DNA from: Streptomyces sp. R41
GTDB lineage: Bacteria > Actinomycetota > Actinomycetes > Streptomycetales > Streptomycetaceae
Direction: 5' to 3'
DNA: 64,000 nt
Assembly: GCF_041053055.1 (NCBI RefSeq)
Contig: NZ_CP163443.1
Span: forward strand, 3,658,001-3,722,000
The position numbers and the translations under genes were made by a program. This document shows positions 40,977-49,277 of this stretch, piece after piece (positions within the stretch are counted from its first letter, which is position 1; each line of letters starts with the position of its first letter). The notes below the pieces were generated by a model, which was not told where the DNA came from, ran no database searches, and saw only the letters and a list, made by a program, of their open reading frames with translations.

Positions 40977-42446
40977 TCAGCGACGCCTTCGTACCAGTCC
41001 GGACACGGCGCCCAGCGTGGCCGTCGCGGCCAGCGCATACGTGCACGCGAGGAGCGCGTCCGCAGAGGTATACGCCCCGGGGGCCCCGAGTGACTCAAGC
41101 CGGTTCAAGAAGAGTGTGCCGAAGGCCGCGACACCGATCAGCTGACCGAGCTGGGTGACCGTCGCGAGCAGTCCGCTCGCGTCCGCCGCGTCTTCGGGCC
41201 GCACCGTGGCAAGGGCCCTGGTGAGCGTAGGGCTGAAGCCGAGCGCGAGCCCGGCGCCCACGCCCGCGAACGCCACGTACAGCCACAGGCCGCCGTCGCC
41301 CCCGTCCTTCAGTACGCCTCCGACCCCGGCCACGGAGACGGCGGCGAGCGCGAACCCGATCGGTATCAGGCCGCGTTGCCAGAAGGCGGGCCAGTTGCGC
41401 CAGGTCAGACCGACCAGCCCGAAGACCGCCGCGGTGGGTGCGAAGGTGAGTCCCGCGCGCAGGGCGCTGTAGCCGAGGCCGCCCTGGATGTGGAGGGTGA
41501 GTGCGAACAGAAAGCCCGCGTTGACCGCCATCACGGCCAGGAGCCGGAAGACCGCGAGGCCGATGCCGGGGTGGCGCAGCACCCTCGGCGCGATCAGCGG
41601 CACCCCGCCGCGCGGGGCCAGCCGGGATTCGTAAAGGCAGAACAGGGCGAAGAACACCGCGGCCGCTCCCAGCGACAGCCAGGACCACAGTGGCCAGTCC
41701 TCCTCCTGTCCGAGCACGAGCGGCACGGTGAAGAGGGAGACGGCGGCGGCGAGCAGCACGAGCCCCGGCAGGTCGAGGCGGCGCGAGCGCTCAAGGGCCG
41801 ATACGTCGTCCCGCGGCAGTACGCGGCTGCCGACGGCCAGGAGTACGACGCCCACGGGCACGTTGACCAGGAACACCGGCCGCCAGCCGGTGCCGAACAG
41901 GTCGGCGCTGACCAGCACGCCGCCCAGCACCTGCCCGGCCGCGGCGCCGGTGGCGAGAACGGCCGCGTAGGCGCCGAGGGCGCGAGCCCGGGCCTCGCCG
42001 ATGAAGTTGCGCTGGACCAGGCTGAGCACCTGCGGGATCATCACGGCCGATCCGGCGCCCTGGACCAGACGGAAAGCGATCAACTCCCCTGTTCTCTGGG
42101 CGAGTCCGCAGGCCAGCGAGGCACCGGTGAACAGCGCGAGCCCGGCCAGATGAACCCGGCGGTGCCCGAGCCGGTCGCCCAGCCGTGCTCCGGTGATCAG
42201 CAGCACGGCGTACGAGATGGAGTATCCGGCGACCACCAACTGCAGTCCGGCGCCGGACGCGTGGAGTTCGGAACCGATCGTGGGCACCGCGACGTTCACG
42301 ATGAAGACATCGAGCAATGCCATGAACTGGGCCGCGAGCACGACCGCGAGCAGCCGTCCGGGCCGATTGTCAGTGCCGGGGTCTTTACTGGTCTCAGGAC
42401 TTGGACCGCGTGCGGGACCTGTTCCCGCGGGGGTTGTCGTCGTCAT
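40977..42446 (-). CDS. MFS drug/efflux transporter of the DHA2 (14-helix) type
   Basis: 489 residues from ATG 42446 (MTTTTPAGTGPARG). DHA2/EmrB-QacA signature AAQFMALLDVFIVNVAVPTI in helix 1, motif A-like GARLGDRLGHRRVHLAG, motif C-like TGAAAGQVLGGVL in helix 5, about 14 helices in all. It is divergent from a MmyB-like regulator gene 119 nt away, the usual arrangement of a drug exporter and its regulator. The substrate is unknown. Confidence 0.92.
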   Translation of the reverse strand: MTTTTPAGTGPARGPSPETSKDPGTDNRPGRLLAVVLAAQFMALLDVFIVNVAVPTIGSELHASGAGLQLVVAGYSISYAVLLITGARLGDRLGHRRVHLAGLALFTGASLACGLAQRTGELIAFRLVQGAGSAVMIPQVLSLVQRNFIGEARARALGAYAAVLATGAAAGQVLGGVLVSADLFGTGWRPVFLVNVPVGVVLLAVGSRVLPRDDVSALERSRRLDLPGLVLLAAAVSLFTVPLVLGQEEDWPLWSWLSLGAAAVFFALFCLYESRLAPRGGVPLIAPRVLRHPGIGLAVFRLLAVMAVNAGFLFALTLHIQGGLGYSALRAGLTFAPTAAVFGLVGLTWRNWPAFWQRGLIPIGFALAAVSVAGVGGVLKDGGDGGLWLYVAFAGVGAGLALGFSPTLTRALATVRPEDAADASGLLATVTQLGQLIGVAAFGTLFLNRLESLGAPGAYTSADALLACTYALAATATLGAVSGLVRRRR

Positions 42447-42565
42447 GCCGTCGAGCGTGACGGCGGCCGGATACGGGTAACGAGAGCCCGCCGATGCTGG
42501 TACTGACAGCACCTGGCAGCGGACGGGTTCGGCACGCACGATGAGTGACGGGGGATGTGAAGCCG

Positions 42566-43456
42566 ATGAACACGACACAGCGCCGCAGGCCCGAGCTGGC
42601 CGCTTTTCTGCGCAGCAGGCGGGCGCGGGTGACACCGTCCGACGTGGGGATGCCGCCCGGCTTACGGCGCCGTACGCCGGGATTGCGCCGCGAGGAGGTC
42701 GCACAGCTCTCCGGCGTCGGCGTCACCTGGTACACGTGGCTCGAGCAGGGGCGCCCGATCAACGCGTCCGCGCAGGTCCTGGACGCGGTGGCGCGCACGC
42801 TGCGCCTCGACCAGCCCGAGCGCGAGCATCTCTACCACCTGGCCGAGGTGCCCTACGAACCCGAACGTGAGGGCCCCGCGCAGCCCGTGAGCGAGGAGAT
42901 CCAGGGCATCATCGACGCCCTCGACCCACGTCCGGCGGCGGTCTACAACTCGCGGTACGACATCCTTGCCACCAACCCCCCTTACCGCGACCTGTTCTTC
43001 GTACCGCAGACGCTCCACATCGGCGTTCCCAACGCGCTGTGGACGCTGTTCACCGTGCCCGAGCCGAACTGCCCCGTCGTGTTCCGGGACAGCGAGCTGC
43101 CGTTGATGGTGGCGACCATGCGGTCGTCGTACGGCAGACATGTCGGCGAGCCGGCCTGGGAGGACTTCATACGCAGGTTGTCGGGCGCCAGTGCCTATTT
43201 CGCGGAGCTGTGGGCGGGCGGCGACGTCGTGCCGCCGGGACCGCGCGTGAAGACCTTCCGGCACGAGGCGGCGGGCGAACTGCACATGACCTCGGTGTCG
43301 CTGTCGATCAACGGCATGCCGGAGTGCCGGATCGTGGCGTACACACCGGAAGACGAGGAGGCGAGGAGAGGGCTGGCCGTCTTGCGGGATCGGCGGGAGA
43401 AGTTGTGGCCGCCGTCACACTCTCTGAATGCCGAGGCGATAGGGGCGGGGACATGA
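42566..43456 (+). CDS. XRE-family regulator with MmyB-like ligand domain, TTA codon
   Basis: 296 residues from ATG 42566 (MNTTQRRRPELAAFLRSRRA); 42545 is an alternative start. Residues 10-75 are the helix-turn-helix (RRTPGLRREEVAQLSGVGVT and TWYTWLEQGR). The remainder is the MmyB-like, PAS-type ligand domain (LDPRPAAVYNSRYDILATN, FRHEAAGELHMTSVSLSING). Such proteins regulate the adjacent divergent gene, here the MFS exporter. A TTA codon at 42662-42664 (residue 33) could make it bldA-dependent. Confidence 0.92.
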   Translation: MNTTQRRRPELAAFLRSRRARVTPSDVGMPPGLRRRTPGLRREEVAQLSGVGVTWYTWLEQGRPINASAQVLDAVARTLRLDQPEREHLYHLAEVPYEPEREGPAQPVSEEIQGIIDALDPRPAAVYNSRYDILATNPPYRDLFFVPQTLHIGVPNALWTLFTVPEPNCPVVFRDSELPLMVATMRSSYGRHVGEPAWEDFIRRLSGASAYFAELWAGGDVVPPGPRVKTFRHEAAGELHMTSVSLSINGMPECRIVAYTPEDEEARRGLAVLRDRREKLWPPSHSLNAEAIGAGT

Positions 43457-43459
43457 AAA

Positions 43460-43485
43460 ATCCCGCCCCCTGATGGGAACGGGAT
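43460..43485 (-). terminator. Terminator of tRNA-Ala copy 2
   Basis: On the minus strand ATCCCG...CGGGAT (arms 43485-43480 and 43465-43460) is followed by TTTTTCATG. It lies 42 nt past the 3' end of the tRNA. Confidence 0.65.
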
Positions 43486-43527
43486 CTTTACCACTGATCT
43501 TTGACAACTCAAAAGAGAGTCAATCTG

Positions 43528-43600
43528 TGGAGCTAAGGAGAATTGAACTCCTGACCTCCTGCATGCCATGCAGGCGCTCTACCAACTGAGCTATAGCCCC
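43528..43600 (-). tRNA. tRNA-Ala, anticodon GGC (copy 2)
   Basis: 73 nt, identical to the gene at 39123-39195 over its whole length. The shared stretch extends to TCTGTGG on one side and TTGCG on the other, giving about 83 identical bases in direct orientation 4.4 kb apart. Confidence 0.97.
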
Positions 43601-43707
43601 TTGCGTTCTTCCCGCCCGGCGGGGCGAACAAGAAGAACTTTAGCCTGCGACCAGGCCGAAAGTGAAATCCGGTCCCGACGGGCCCGCGGGACCGGACAGG
43701 GGGCCGC

Positions 43708-44370
43708 TCAGTCGTCGTCGCCGAGCACCGGCTCCGGCAGCGTGCCGGCGTTGTGCTCCAGGAGGCGCCAGCCACGGGCGCCCTCACCGAGGACGGACCA
43801 GCAGCAGTTGGAGAGGCCGCCGAGACTCTCCCAGTGCTGGGACTCCAGGCCGAGAAGCCGGCCGATGGTGGTGCGGATCGTGCCGCCATGACTGACCACC
43901 ACGAGGGTGCCGTCCTGGGGGAGCTTGTCGGCGTGCCGCAGCACCACGGGGGCGGCGCGGTCGGCGACCTCGGTCTCCAGTTCACCACCGCCGCGGCGCA
44001 CCGGCTCGCCGCGCTTCCAGGCGGAGTACTGGTCGCCGTACCGGGCGATGATCTCCTCGTGCGTCAGCCCCTGCCAGACGCCCGCGTAGGTCTCCCGCAG
44101 GCCCTCGTCGTGGGTGACGTCAAGGCCGGTGAGGGCGGACAGCTCTGCGGCCGTGTTCGCGGCGCGCCGGAGGTCCGAGGCGACGATCGCGTCGGGCTTC
44201 AGCGAGGCGAGCAGCCGGGCGGCGCGGCGGGCCTGGCCCTTGCCGGTCTCGGTGAGCTCGACGTCCGTGCTGCCCTGGAAGCGGCGCTCCACATTCCAGG
44301 CGGTCTGGCCGTGCCGCCAGAGGATGACACGGCGGCCCCGGCCCGGCTTCTTCCCGACCTCGGCGCTCAC
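43708..44370 (-). CDS. Histidine phosphatase (phosphoglycerate mutase-like)
   Basis: 220 residues from GTG 44370 (VSAEVGKKPGRGRRVILW). Catalytic LWRHGQTAWN with the phospho-accepting His near residue 19; the second His in VVVSHGGTIR; the Glu pair in REGLRETYAGVW. The family includes phosphatases of sugar phosphates, phosphoglycerate and cobalamin precursors; nothing here identifies one. The start overlaps the rsfS stop by 4 nt, so translation is coupled. It may be the last gene of the nadD-LCP-rsfS operon. Confidence 0.87.
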   Translation of the reverse strand: MSAEVGKKPGRGRRVILWRHGQTAWNVERRFQGSTDVELTETGKGQARRAARLLASLKPDAIVASDLRRAANTAAELSALTGLDVTHDEGLRETYAGVWQGLTHEEIIARYGDQYSAWKRGEPVRRGGGELETEVADRAAPVVLRHADKLPQDGTLVVVSHGGTIRTTIGRLLGLESQHWESLGGLSNCCWSVLGEGARGWRLLEHNAGTLPEPVLGDDD

Positions 44371-44810
44371 CGCAGCTCCCCCAGTTCGGCGGAGTCCTCC
44401 TCGGCCTGGAGCTTGGCGTGCTCGGCTGCCTTGCCGCGGGTGGCCTTGGCGTCGGCGGGCAGGTCCAGCTCCGGGCAGTCCTTCCACAGCCGCTCGAGGG
44501 CGTAGAAGACACGCTCCTCGCTGTGCTGCACGTGCACCACGATGTCTACGTAGTCGAGCAGGACCCAGCGGGCCTCGCGGTCGCCCTCTCGGCGTACCGG
44601 CTTGGCGCCGAGCTCCTTGCTCAGCCGCTCCTCGACCTCGTCGACGATCGACTTGACCTGGCGGTCGTTGGGCGCGGACGCCAGCAGGAAGGCGTCGGTG
44701 ATGGAGAGCACGTCGCTGACGTCGTAGGCGATGATGTCGTGCGCGAGCTTGTCTGCGGCCGCCTGTGCGGCGGTGTTGATGAGCTCGATGGAGCGGTCCG
44801 TGGCGGTCAC
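44367..44810 (-). CDS. rsfS: Ribosome silencing factor RsfS
   Basis: 147 residues from GTG 44810 (VTATDRSIELINTAAQAA). The RsfS/Iojap fold is clear: SDVLSITDAFLLASAPNDRQ, EGDREARWVLLDYVDIVVHV, ALERLWKDCPEL. RsfS binds L14 and prevents subunit joining in starvation. Placed after nadD as in most bacteria, with an LCP gene inserted between, as in other Streptomyces. Confidence 0.95.
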   Translation of the reverse strand: MTATDRSIELINTAAQAAADKLAHDIIAYDVSDVLSITDAFLLASAPNDRQVKSIVDEVEERLSKELGAKPVRREGDREARWVLLDYVDIVVHVQHSEERVFYALERLWKDCPELDLPADAKATRGKAAEHAKLQAEEDSAELGELR

Positions 44811-44922
44811 TACGCGGCTTTCCGTCGGCGGTCAGTAATGACTCAAGGGTCTCACGGACCGCCGACGACACCCCACGCGTTTCTCCGGCCCCGCCCCGGG
44901 CGCCCCCGGGACGTGGCGTCGG

Positions 44923-46701
44923 TCACCCCGTCGAGCCGCTGCTCGCCTTGTAGTCCTGACCCAGGACCACGGACACGTCCGCGTTGGACGTGGCCTTGCC
45001 CTTCTTCACGCTGCTGGTGGGCAGGCCCAGCGTCTTGGCGACCTCGACGGCGTCGTTCTTCTTGGCGGCGTCCGCGTATGTGATCTGGGACACACTCTGG
45101 GCGGCGGTGGCGGTGCCGGAGTCGAGGAAGGTGTAACCGCCGTTGACCAGGACGACGCGGGCCTGCCCGGTGGCAGCCTTGTTGCCGGTGGCGTTCTTGA
45201 TGCCGACGCGGACGGCGGCGCCGGCGTCGGGGCTCTTCGCGGTACCGCCGAGCACGTCCTTGACCACGCTGTCGGAGGCACTCGCGCTCAGGGTGCCGTC
45301 CTGCTGCACGGGCAGCAGCGCGGTCTTGTAGTCGCCGCCCTTGGCGAGGTCGGCGAGCTTGGCGAGGAAGGCGCCCAGGTCCTGGTCGGTCAGAGAGGGG
45401 TCGAGGATCTGCGCCAGGGTCTGCACGGTGGTGGTCGCGGCCTGCTTGTCGGAGGACAGCTTGCGCAGCACGCCCTGCATGACCTGTCCGAACCGCTCCA
45501 ACTGCGCGTTCTGGGACTCGCCGGAGGCCCGGTAGGTGGCGTAGGCGACGGCCATCTTGCCGCTGAGGCTCTGGTCCTCGCCCTTCTTCACGAGGGGCGA
45601 CTCGCCCTTCTTCTTCGCATCGGGATCCGGCACATTGGCGTTGGTGGTGATGTCGATGTTGCCGACGAGCTCGACGAGGTTGTTGAGATAGGGAGTGTCG
45701 AGGCGCCAGGTGCCCTGGATGTTGGTCCCGAGCACCGTGTCGATCGCGTCCTGGGTCCCGGAGGAGCCGTCGCCGTCGACGGACTTGGCGAGCGTGGTCG
45801 TCGTGCCGTCGTCGTCCGTCAGGGCAAGGGAGTTGGGCAGCAGAACGGTGGTGCCCTGCTTGGTGGTGGTGTTGTCGACGAGCAGCGCCGTGGAGGTGCC
45901 GCCACCGTTGGTGTTGTGCAGGTGGACGACGATCACGTCGCGGTTCTGGGCGCCCACGGCGGCCGTCGTACCGGACTTGCCCTTCGAGGCCGTGCCGGGC
46001 AGCTTGCCCGCGTACCAGAGGTAGCCGACGCCACCGACCGCGACCAGCGCGAGCACCACGACCAGGGCGACGACCCTGCTGCGGGCCCTGCGCCGGGCCT
46101 CCTCGCGGCGTTCGGTGCGGTTCTCGGTGAACTTCAGCCAGTCGATGACGTCTTCGGAGTCGTCCTCCTGCTCCTCGACGAAGGCGAACTGCTCGGTGCG
46201 GTAGTCCCGGTCGGCCCGACCGGGACGGGGTTCGCCGTCCTTGGCGGGTCCGGCCTGCTGCGGGATGTAGGCGGTCTGCTCGGCAACTCGGGGCTGCTGA
46301 CCGGTACTCGCGGCGCCGGCCGTGCCCGCGGCCTGCCCGTAGCGGTCGTACGCGGGCGAGGTGGTCCCGGCGGCGCCGGGCGCGCCGGTGCCGTAAGGGT
46401 CGTAGGAGTCGTACGAGGGGACGGGCGGCTGCTGACCGGTGGCATAGGGCGACACGGTGGGCTGCTGACCGGTGTCATACGGCGACACAGGCGGCTGCTG
46501 GCCCGTGTCGTAGCCCTGGACGGGCTGCTGCTGACCGGTCGCGTACGGGTCGTAGCCGTAGCCCTGCGGCTGGGCGCCGTAGGAGTCGTACCCCTGGGGA
46601 GGCTGCTGCGGCACCTGTCCGTACACAGGCTGCCCGAACTCGTCGTAGCCGACGAGCTCGTACTGGTCGCCGCCCGCGTATCCGTCGTATCGGTCGTTCA
46701 C
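44923..46701 (-). CDS. LCP/LytR_C-type envelope protein with divergent LCP domain and repeat N-terminus
   Basis: 592 residues from GTG 46701 (GAGAGGGG upstream). Residues 1-190 are Gln/Tyr/Pro-rich and include a 12-residue repeat (YDTGQQPPVSPY, bases about 46430-46560). A membrane helix follows (VALVVVLALVAVGGVGYLWYAG). Then a LytR-CpsA-Psr-like domain (VIVVHLHNTNGGGTSTALLV, LDTPYLNNLVELVG) and a LytR_C domain (VRVGIKNATGNKAATGQARV). LCP proteins attach glycopolymers to peptidoglycan. The segment that normally carries a catalytic Arg (SLPRDS) reads LLPNSL here, so ligase activity is doubtful. The gene lies between nadD and rsfS. A link to the wall-polymer genes farther along is possible. Confidence 0.85.
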   Translation of the reverse strand: MNDRYDGYAGGDQYELVGYDEFGQPVYGQVPQQPPQGYDSYGAQPQGYGYDPYATGQQQPVQGYDTGQQPPVSPYDTGQQPTVSPYATGQQPPVPSYDSYDPYGTGAPGAAGTTSPAYDRYGQAAGTAGAASTGQQPRVAEQTAYIPQQAGPAKDGEPRPGRADRDYRTEQFAFVEEQEDDSEDVIDWLKFTENRTERREEARRRARSRVVALVVVLALVAVGGVGYLWYAGKLPGTASKGKSGTTAAVGAQNRDVIVVHLHNTNGGGTSTALLVDNTTTKQGTTVLLPNSLALTDDDGTTTTLAKSVDGDGSSGTQDAIDTVLGTNIQGTWRLDTPYLNNLVELVGNIDITTNANVPDPDAKKKGESPLVKKGEDQSLSGKMAVAYATYRASGESQNAQLERFGQVMQGVLRKLSSDKQAATTTVQTLAQILDPSLTDQDLGAFLAKLADLAKGGDYKTALLPVQQDGTLSASASDSVVKDVLGGTAKSPDAGAAVRVGIKNATGNKAATGQARVVLVNGGYTFLDSGTATAAQSVSQITYADAAKKNDAVEVAKTLGLPTSSVKKGKATSNADVSVVLGQDYKASSGSTG

Positions 46702-46717
46702 CGGTGCCCCTCTCGGC

Positions 46718-47434
46718 TCACTCGCCGCGGTACAGCTCGCGCTTGTCGATGTAGCGCACCACACCGTCCGGCACCAGATACCAGACGGGATCGCCCTTGG
46801 CGACCCTCGCACGGCAATCTGTGGACGAGATGGCGAGCGCGGGAACCTCGACGAGCGAGACACCGCCCTCGGGAAGCCCCGGATCGGTCAGCGTGTGGCC
46901 GGGCCGGGTGACTCCGATGAAGTGCGCGAGGGAAAACAGTTCTTCCGTGTACCGCCAGGTGAGGATCTGGCCGAGGGCGTCGGCGCCCGTGATGAAGAAG
47001 AGGTCGGTGTCGGGGTTGAGCGCCTTCAGGTCGCGCAGGGTGTCCGTGGTGTAGGTCGGGCCGCCGCGGTCGATGTCGATGCGGCTCACCGAGAACTGGG
47101 GATTCTCGGCGGTCGCGATGACCGTCATCAGATAGCGGTCCTCGGCCGGGCTGACCTTTCGGTCGGTCTTCTGCCACGGCTGCCCGGTCGGTACGAACAC
47201 CACCTCGTCGAGGTGGAACTGCGCGGCGACCTCGCTGGCCGCCACGAGGTGCCCGTGGTGGATCGGGTCGAAGGTTCCGCCCATCACGCCGAGGCGGCGC
47301 TTGCCCGGATTCGAGGGGCCGTTTCCGGGGCCGGTCGTCAGATGCTTCGCCGCGCCGTCGGCCACGCCGCTCGCGCCACCCGTGGCGGCGCCGGCGGCGC
47401 CGCTCTCCGTGTCACTCGCCGGACCGGTAGGCAT
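46718..47434 (-). CDS. nadD: Nicotinate-nucleotide adenylyltransferase
   Basis: 238 residues from ATG 47434 with GGGAGAG upstream; an in-frame ATG at 47449 is also possible. A 45-residue Gly/Ala-rich extension precedes the nucleotidyltransferase core: [12 protein letters not shown] (HxGH motif) and the C-terminal [10 protein letters not shown] (ISSTxxR). It converts nicotinate mononucleotide to deamido-NAD. It ends 16 nt before the LCP gene. Confidence 0.95.
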   Translation of the reverse strand: MPTGPASDTESGAAGAATGGASGVADGAAKHLTTGPGNGPSNPGKRRLGVMGGTFDPIHHGHLVAASEVAAQFHLDEVVFVPTGQPWQKTDRKVSPAEDRYLMTVIATAENPQFSVSRIDIDRGGPTYTTDTLRDLKALNPDTDLFFITGADALGQILTWRYTEELFSLAHFIGVTRPGHTLTDPGLPEGGVSLVEVPALAISSTDCRARVAKGDPVWYLVPDGVVRYIDKRELYRGE

Positions 47435-47518
47435 GTCCTGCTCTCCCATGCGTGCAGACCCTACCGGCCCGACCTACGGGCTCCGGCCGACAGGGGCCCG
47501 GAGCGGGCCCGGTAGGGC

Positions 47519-47680
47519 TCAGCGGTCCCGGTTGAAGCGCGTGGTGATCCACAGCAGCAGAAGCAGGATGAAGAGGGCCCCGCCGCCGGTCAGGAAGGGG
47601 CTGAGGCTCTCGTGGTTGCCGCCATTCTCGCCCTCGGCGGCGACGGTGACCAACTGTGCAGCGGTGCTGTGGAAGCTCAT
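47519..47680 (-). CDS. 53-residue single-pass membrane protein
   Basis: From ATG 47680 (MSFHSTAAQLVTVAAEGENG) to TGA 47519. The second half is one hydrophobic helix (GALFILLLLLWITTRF) with a positive tail (NRDR), so the N-terminus is probably outside. It sits between the other small membrane protein (47835-47993) and nadD, with AGG before the ATG. Function unknown. Confidence 0.6.
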   Translation of the reverse strand: MSFHSTAAQLVTVAAEGENGGNHESLSPFLTGGGALFILLLLLWITTRFNRDR

Positions 47681-47834
47681 CTCGGCAGGACCTATCCGGT
47701 GTGGGCGGGATAAAGACGTCGGCCCATCGTATGCGGGTGCCTTCGCCACGATCACGCCGACTCCGCCGTTGGGGACGCCGGTTGCCGCGCACACCCCTGT
47801 GCCGGTTGCCGCGGCCTCCCTCCATGGCGCGGGC

Positions 47835-47993
47835 TCAGTCGTCCCGCTTGTACCCCCGCAGCAGGAACCAGGCGGTCAGAGCCACTCCGACGACCATCAC
47901 GATCAGCACGACACGGAGCAGATTGCCCGGGCCCTGCTTGTCTGCCGCGTTCGCGGCCTCGGTGAGCCAAGCGGCTGCGGAGATGTGCTCCAT
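47835..47993 (-). CDS. 52-residue single-pass membrane protein
   Basis: From ATG 47993 with GAAGGAG 9 nt upstream (MEHISAAAWLTEAANAADKQ). One hydrophobic helix (LLRVVLIVMVVGVALTAWFL) ends in a basic tail (RGYKRDD). The ribosome site is one of the strongest in the window. With the 53-residue protein downstream it forms a pair of tiny membrane proteins ahead of nadD. Confidence 0.7.
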   Translation of the reverse strand: MEHISAAAWLTEAANAADKQGPGNLLRVVLIVMVVGVALTAWFLLRGYKRDD

Positions 47994-48096
47994 GGCGTAC
48001 GACTCCTTCTCTGTACTGCCCGTCCACGGTATCTCCGCCTAGGCTGGGCCCTGCCTTGGGGGCACACAGGGCACTCAGACGCACATGGGGGAACAC

Positions 48097-49236
48097 ATGT
48101 CCGACGACGGCCACGAGCAGAACGGGCACGAGAACGTGCCGAGCAGGCAGCGCAGGCGCTTCGAGGGGATCTCCTCCCGGGCGTACGAACACCCGGCGGA
48201 CCGCTCGGCCCTGGTGGCCCTGCGCAAGCTCAGCGGCTTCGACACCGTCTTCAAGGCGCTCAGCGGTCTGCTGCCCGAACGCAGCCTGCGGCTGCTGTTC
48301 CTGTCCGATTCGGTGCGCGTCTCGGAAGCCCAGTTCGCGCACCTCAACGACATGCTGCGGGACGCCTGTTACATCCTGGACCTGGAGAAGGTCCCGCCGA
48401 TGTACGTCGCCCAGGACCCGCAGCCGAACGCGATGTGCATCGGCCTGGACGAGCCGATCATCGTCGTGACGACGGGGCTCGTCGAGCTGCTGGACGAGGA
48501 GGAGATGCGGGCGGTCGTCGGCCATGAGGTCGGCCACGCGCTCTCCGGCCACGCGGTCTACCGCACGATATTGCTCTTCCTCACCAACCTCGCGCTCCGG
48601 GTCGCCTGGATCCCGCTCGGGAACCTCGCGATCATGGCGATCGTCACCGCGCTGCGCGAGTGGTTCCGCAAGTCGGAGCTGTCCGCGGACCGCGCCGGGC
48701 TCCTGGTCGGCCAGGACCTGCGGGCCTCGATGCGCGGCCTGATGAAGCTCGCGGGAGGCAATCATCTGCACGAGATGAACGTGGACGCGTTCCTCGCGCA
48801 GGCCGATGAGTACGAGGCCGGGGGCGACCTGCGCGACTCCGTGCTCAAGATCCTCAATACGCTCCCCCGCACGCACCCCTTCACCACCGTGCGCGCCGCC
48901 GAGCTGAAGAAGTGGGCCGAGTCCCGCGACTACCAGCGGATCATGGACGGTCACTACCCGCGGCGCAGCGAGGACAAGGACACCTCGGTCTCGGACTCCT
49001 TCCGGCAGTCGGCGGCCAACTACGCCAGCGACGTGAAGAACTCCAAGGACCCGCTGATGAAGCTGGTCAGCGACATCGCGGGCGGTGCCGGAGACCTCGG
49101 GGGCCGGGTGCGACGCGGCTTCGGCGGCTTCGCGAGCGGTGGTTCGCCCAAGGACACGTCCGGTTCACCCAAGGACGCGCCGCCGCGGGACACCGACACG
49201 CACCCGGACGACGAGAGCCCCAACGGCAACGGCTGA
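48097..49236 (+). CDS. M48 family metallopeptidase
   Basis: 379 residues from ATG 48097 (MSDDGHEQNGHENVPSRQ), with GGGGGA upstream; 48085 is an alternative. Zinc motif His143-Glu144-x-x-His147 (VVGHEVGHALSG), followed by two hydrophobic stretches (TILLFLTNLALRVAWIPLGN and LAIMAIVTAL) and the third zinc ligand in SELSADRAGLL. The tail is disordered and Pro/Asp-rich. Membrane-associated M48 peptidases act in envelope quality control (HtpX-like). It converges on the SVVFDE membrane protein. Confidence 0.9.
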   Translation: MSDDGHEQNGHENVPSRQRRRFEGISSRAYEHPADRSALVALRKLSGFDTVFKALSGLLPERSLRLLFLSDSVRVSEAQFAHLNDMLRDACYILDLEKVPPMYVAQDPQPNAMCIGLDEPIIVVTTGLVELLDEEEMRAVVGHEVGHALSGHAVYRTILLFLTNLALRVAWIPLGNLAIMAIVTALREWFRKSELSADRAGLLVGQDLRASMRGLMKLAGGNHLHEMNVDAFLAQADEYEAGGDLRDSVLKILNTLPRTHPFTTVRAAELKKWAESRDYQRIMDGHYPRRSEDKDTSVSDSFRQSAANYASDVKNSKDPLMKLVSDIAGGAGDLGGRVRRGFGGFASGGSPKDTSGSPKDAPPRDTDTHPDDESPNGNG

Positions 49237-49277
49237 CCGGAAACCGGCCCAGCGACCGCAGACGCCGCCGGCAACAG

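Noticed and set aside
39123..43600. Integrated element between the two tRNA-Ala genes
   Set aside because: No integrase, excisionase or replication gene, and base composition does not differ visibly. Only the direct repeat is kept as an observation.
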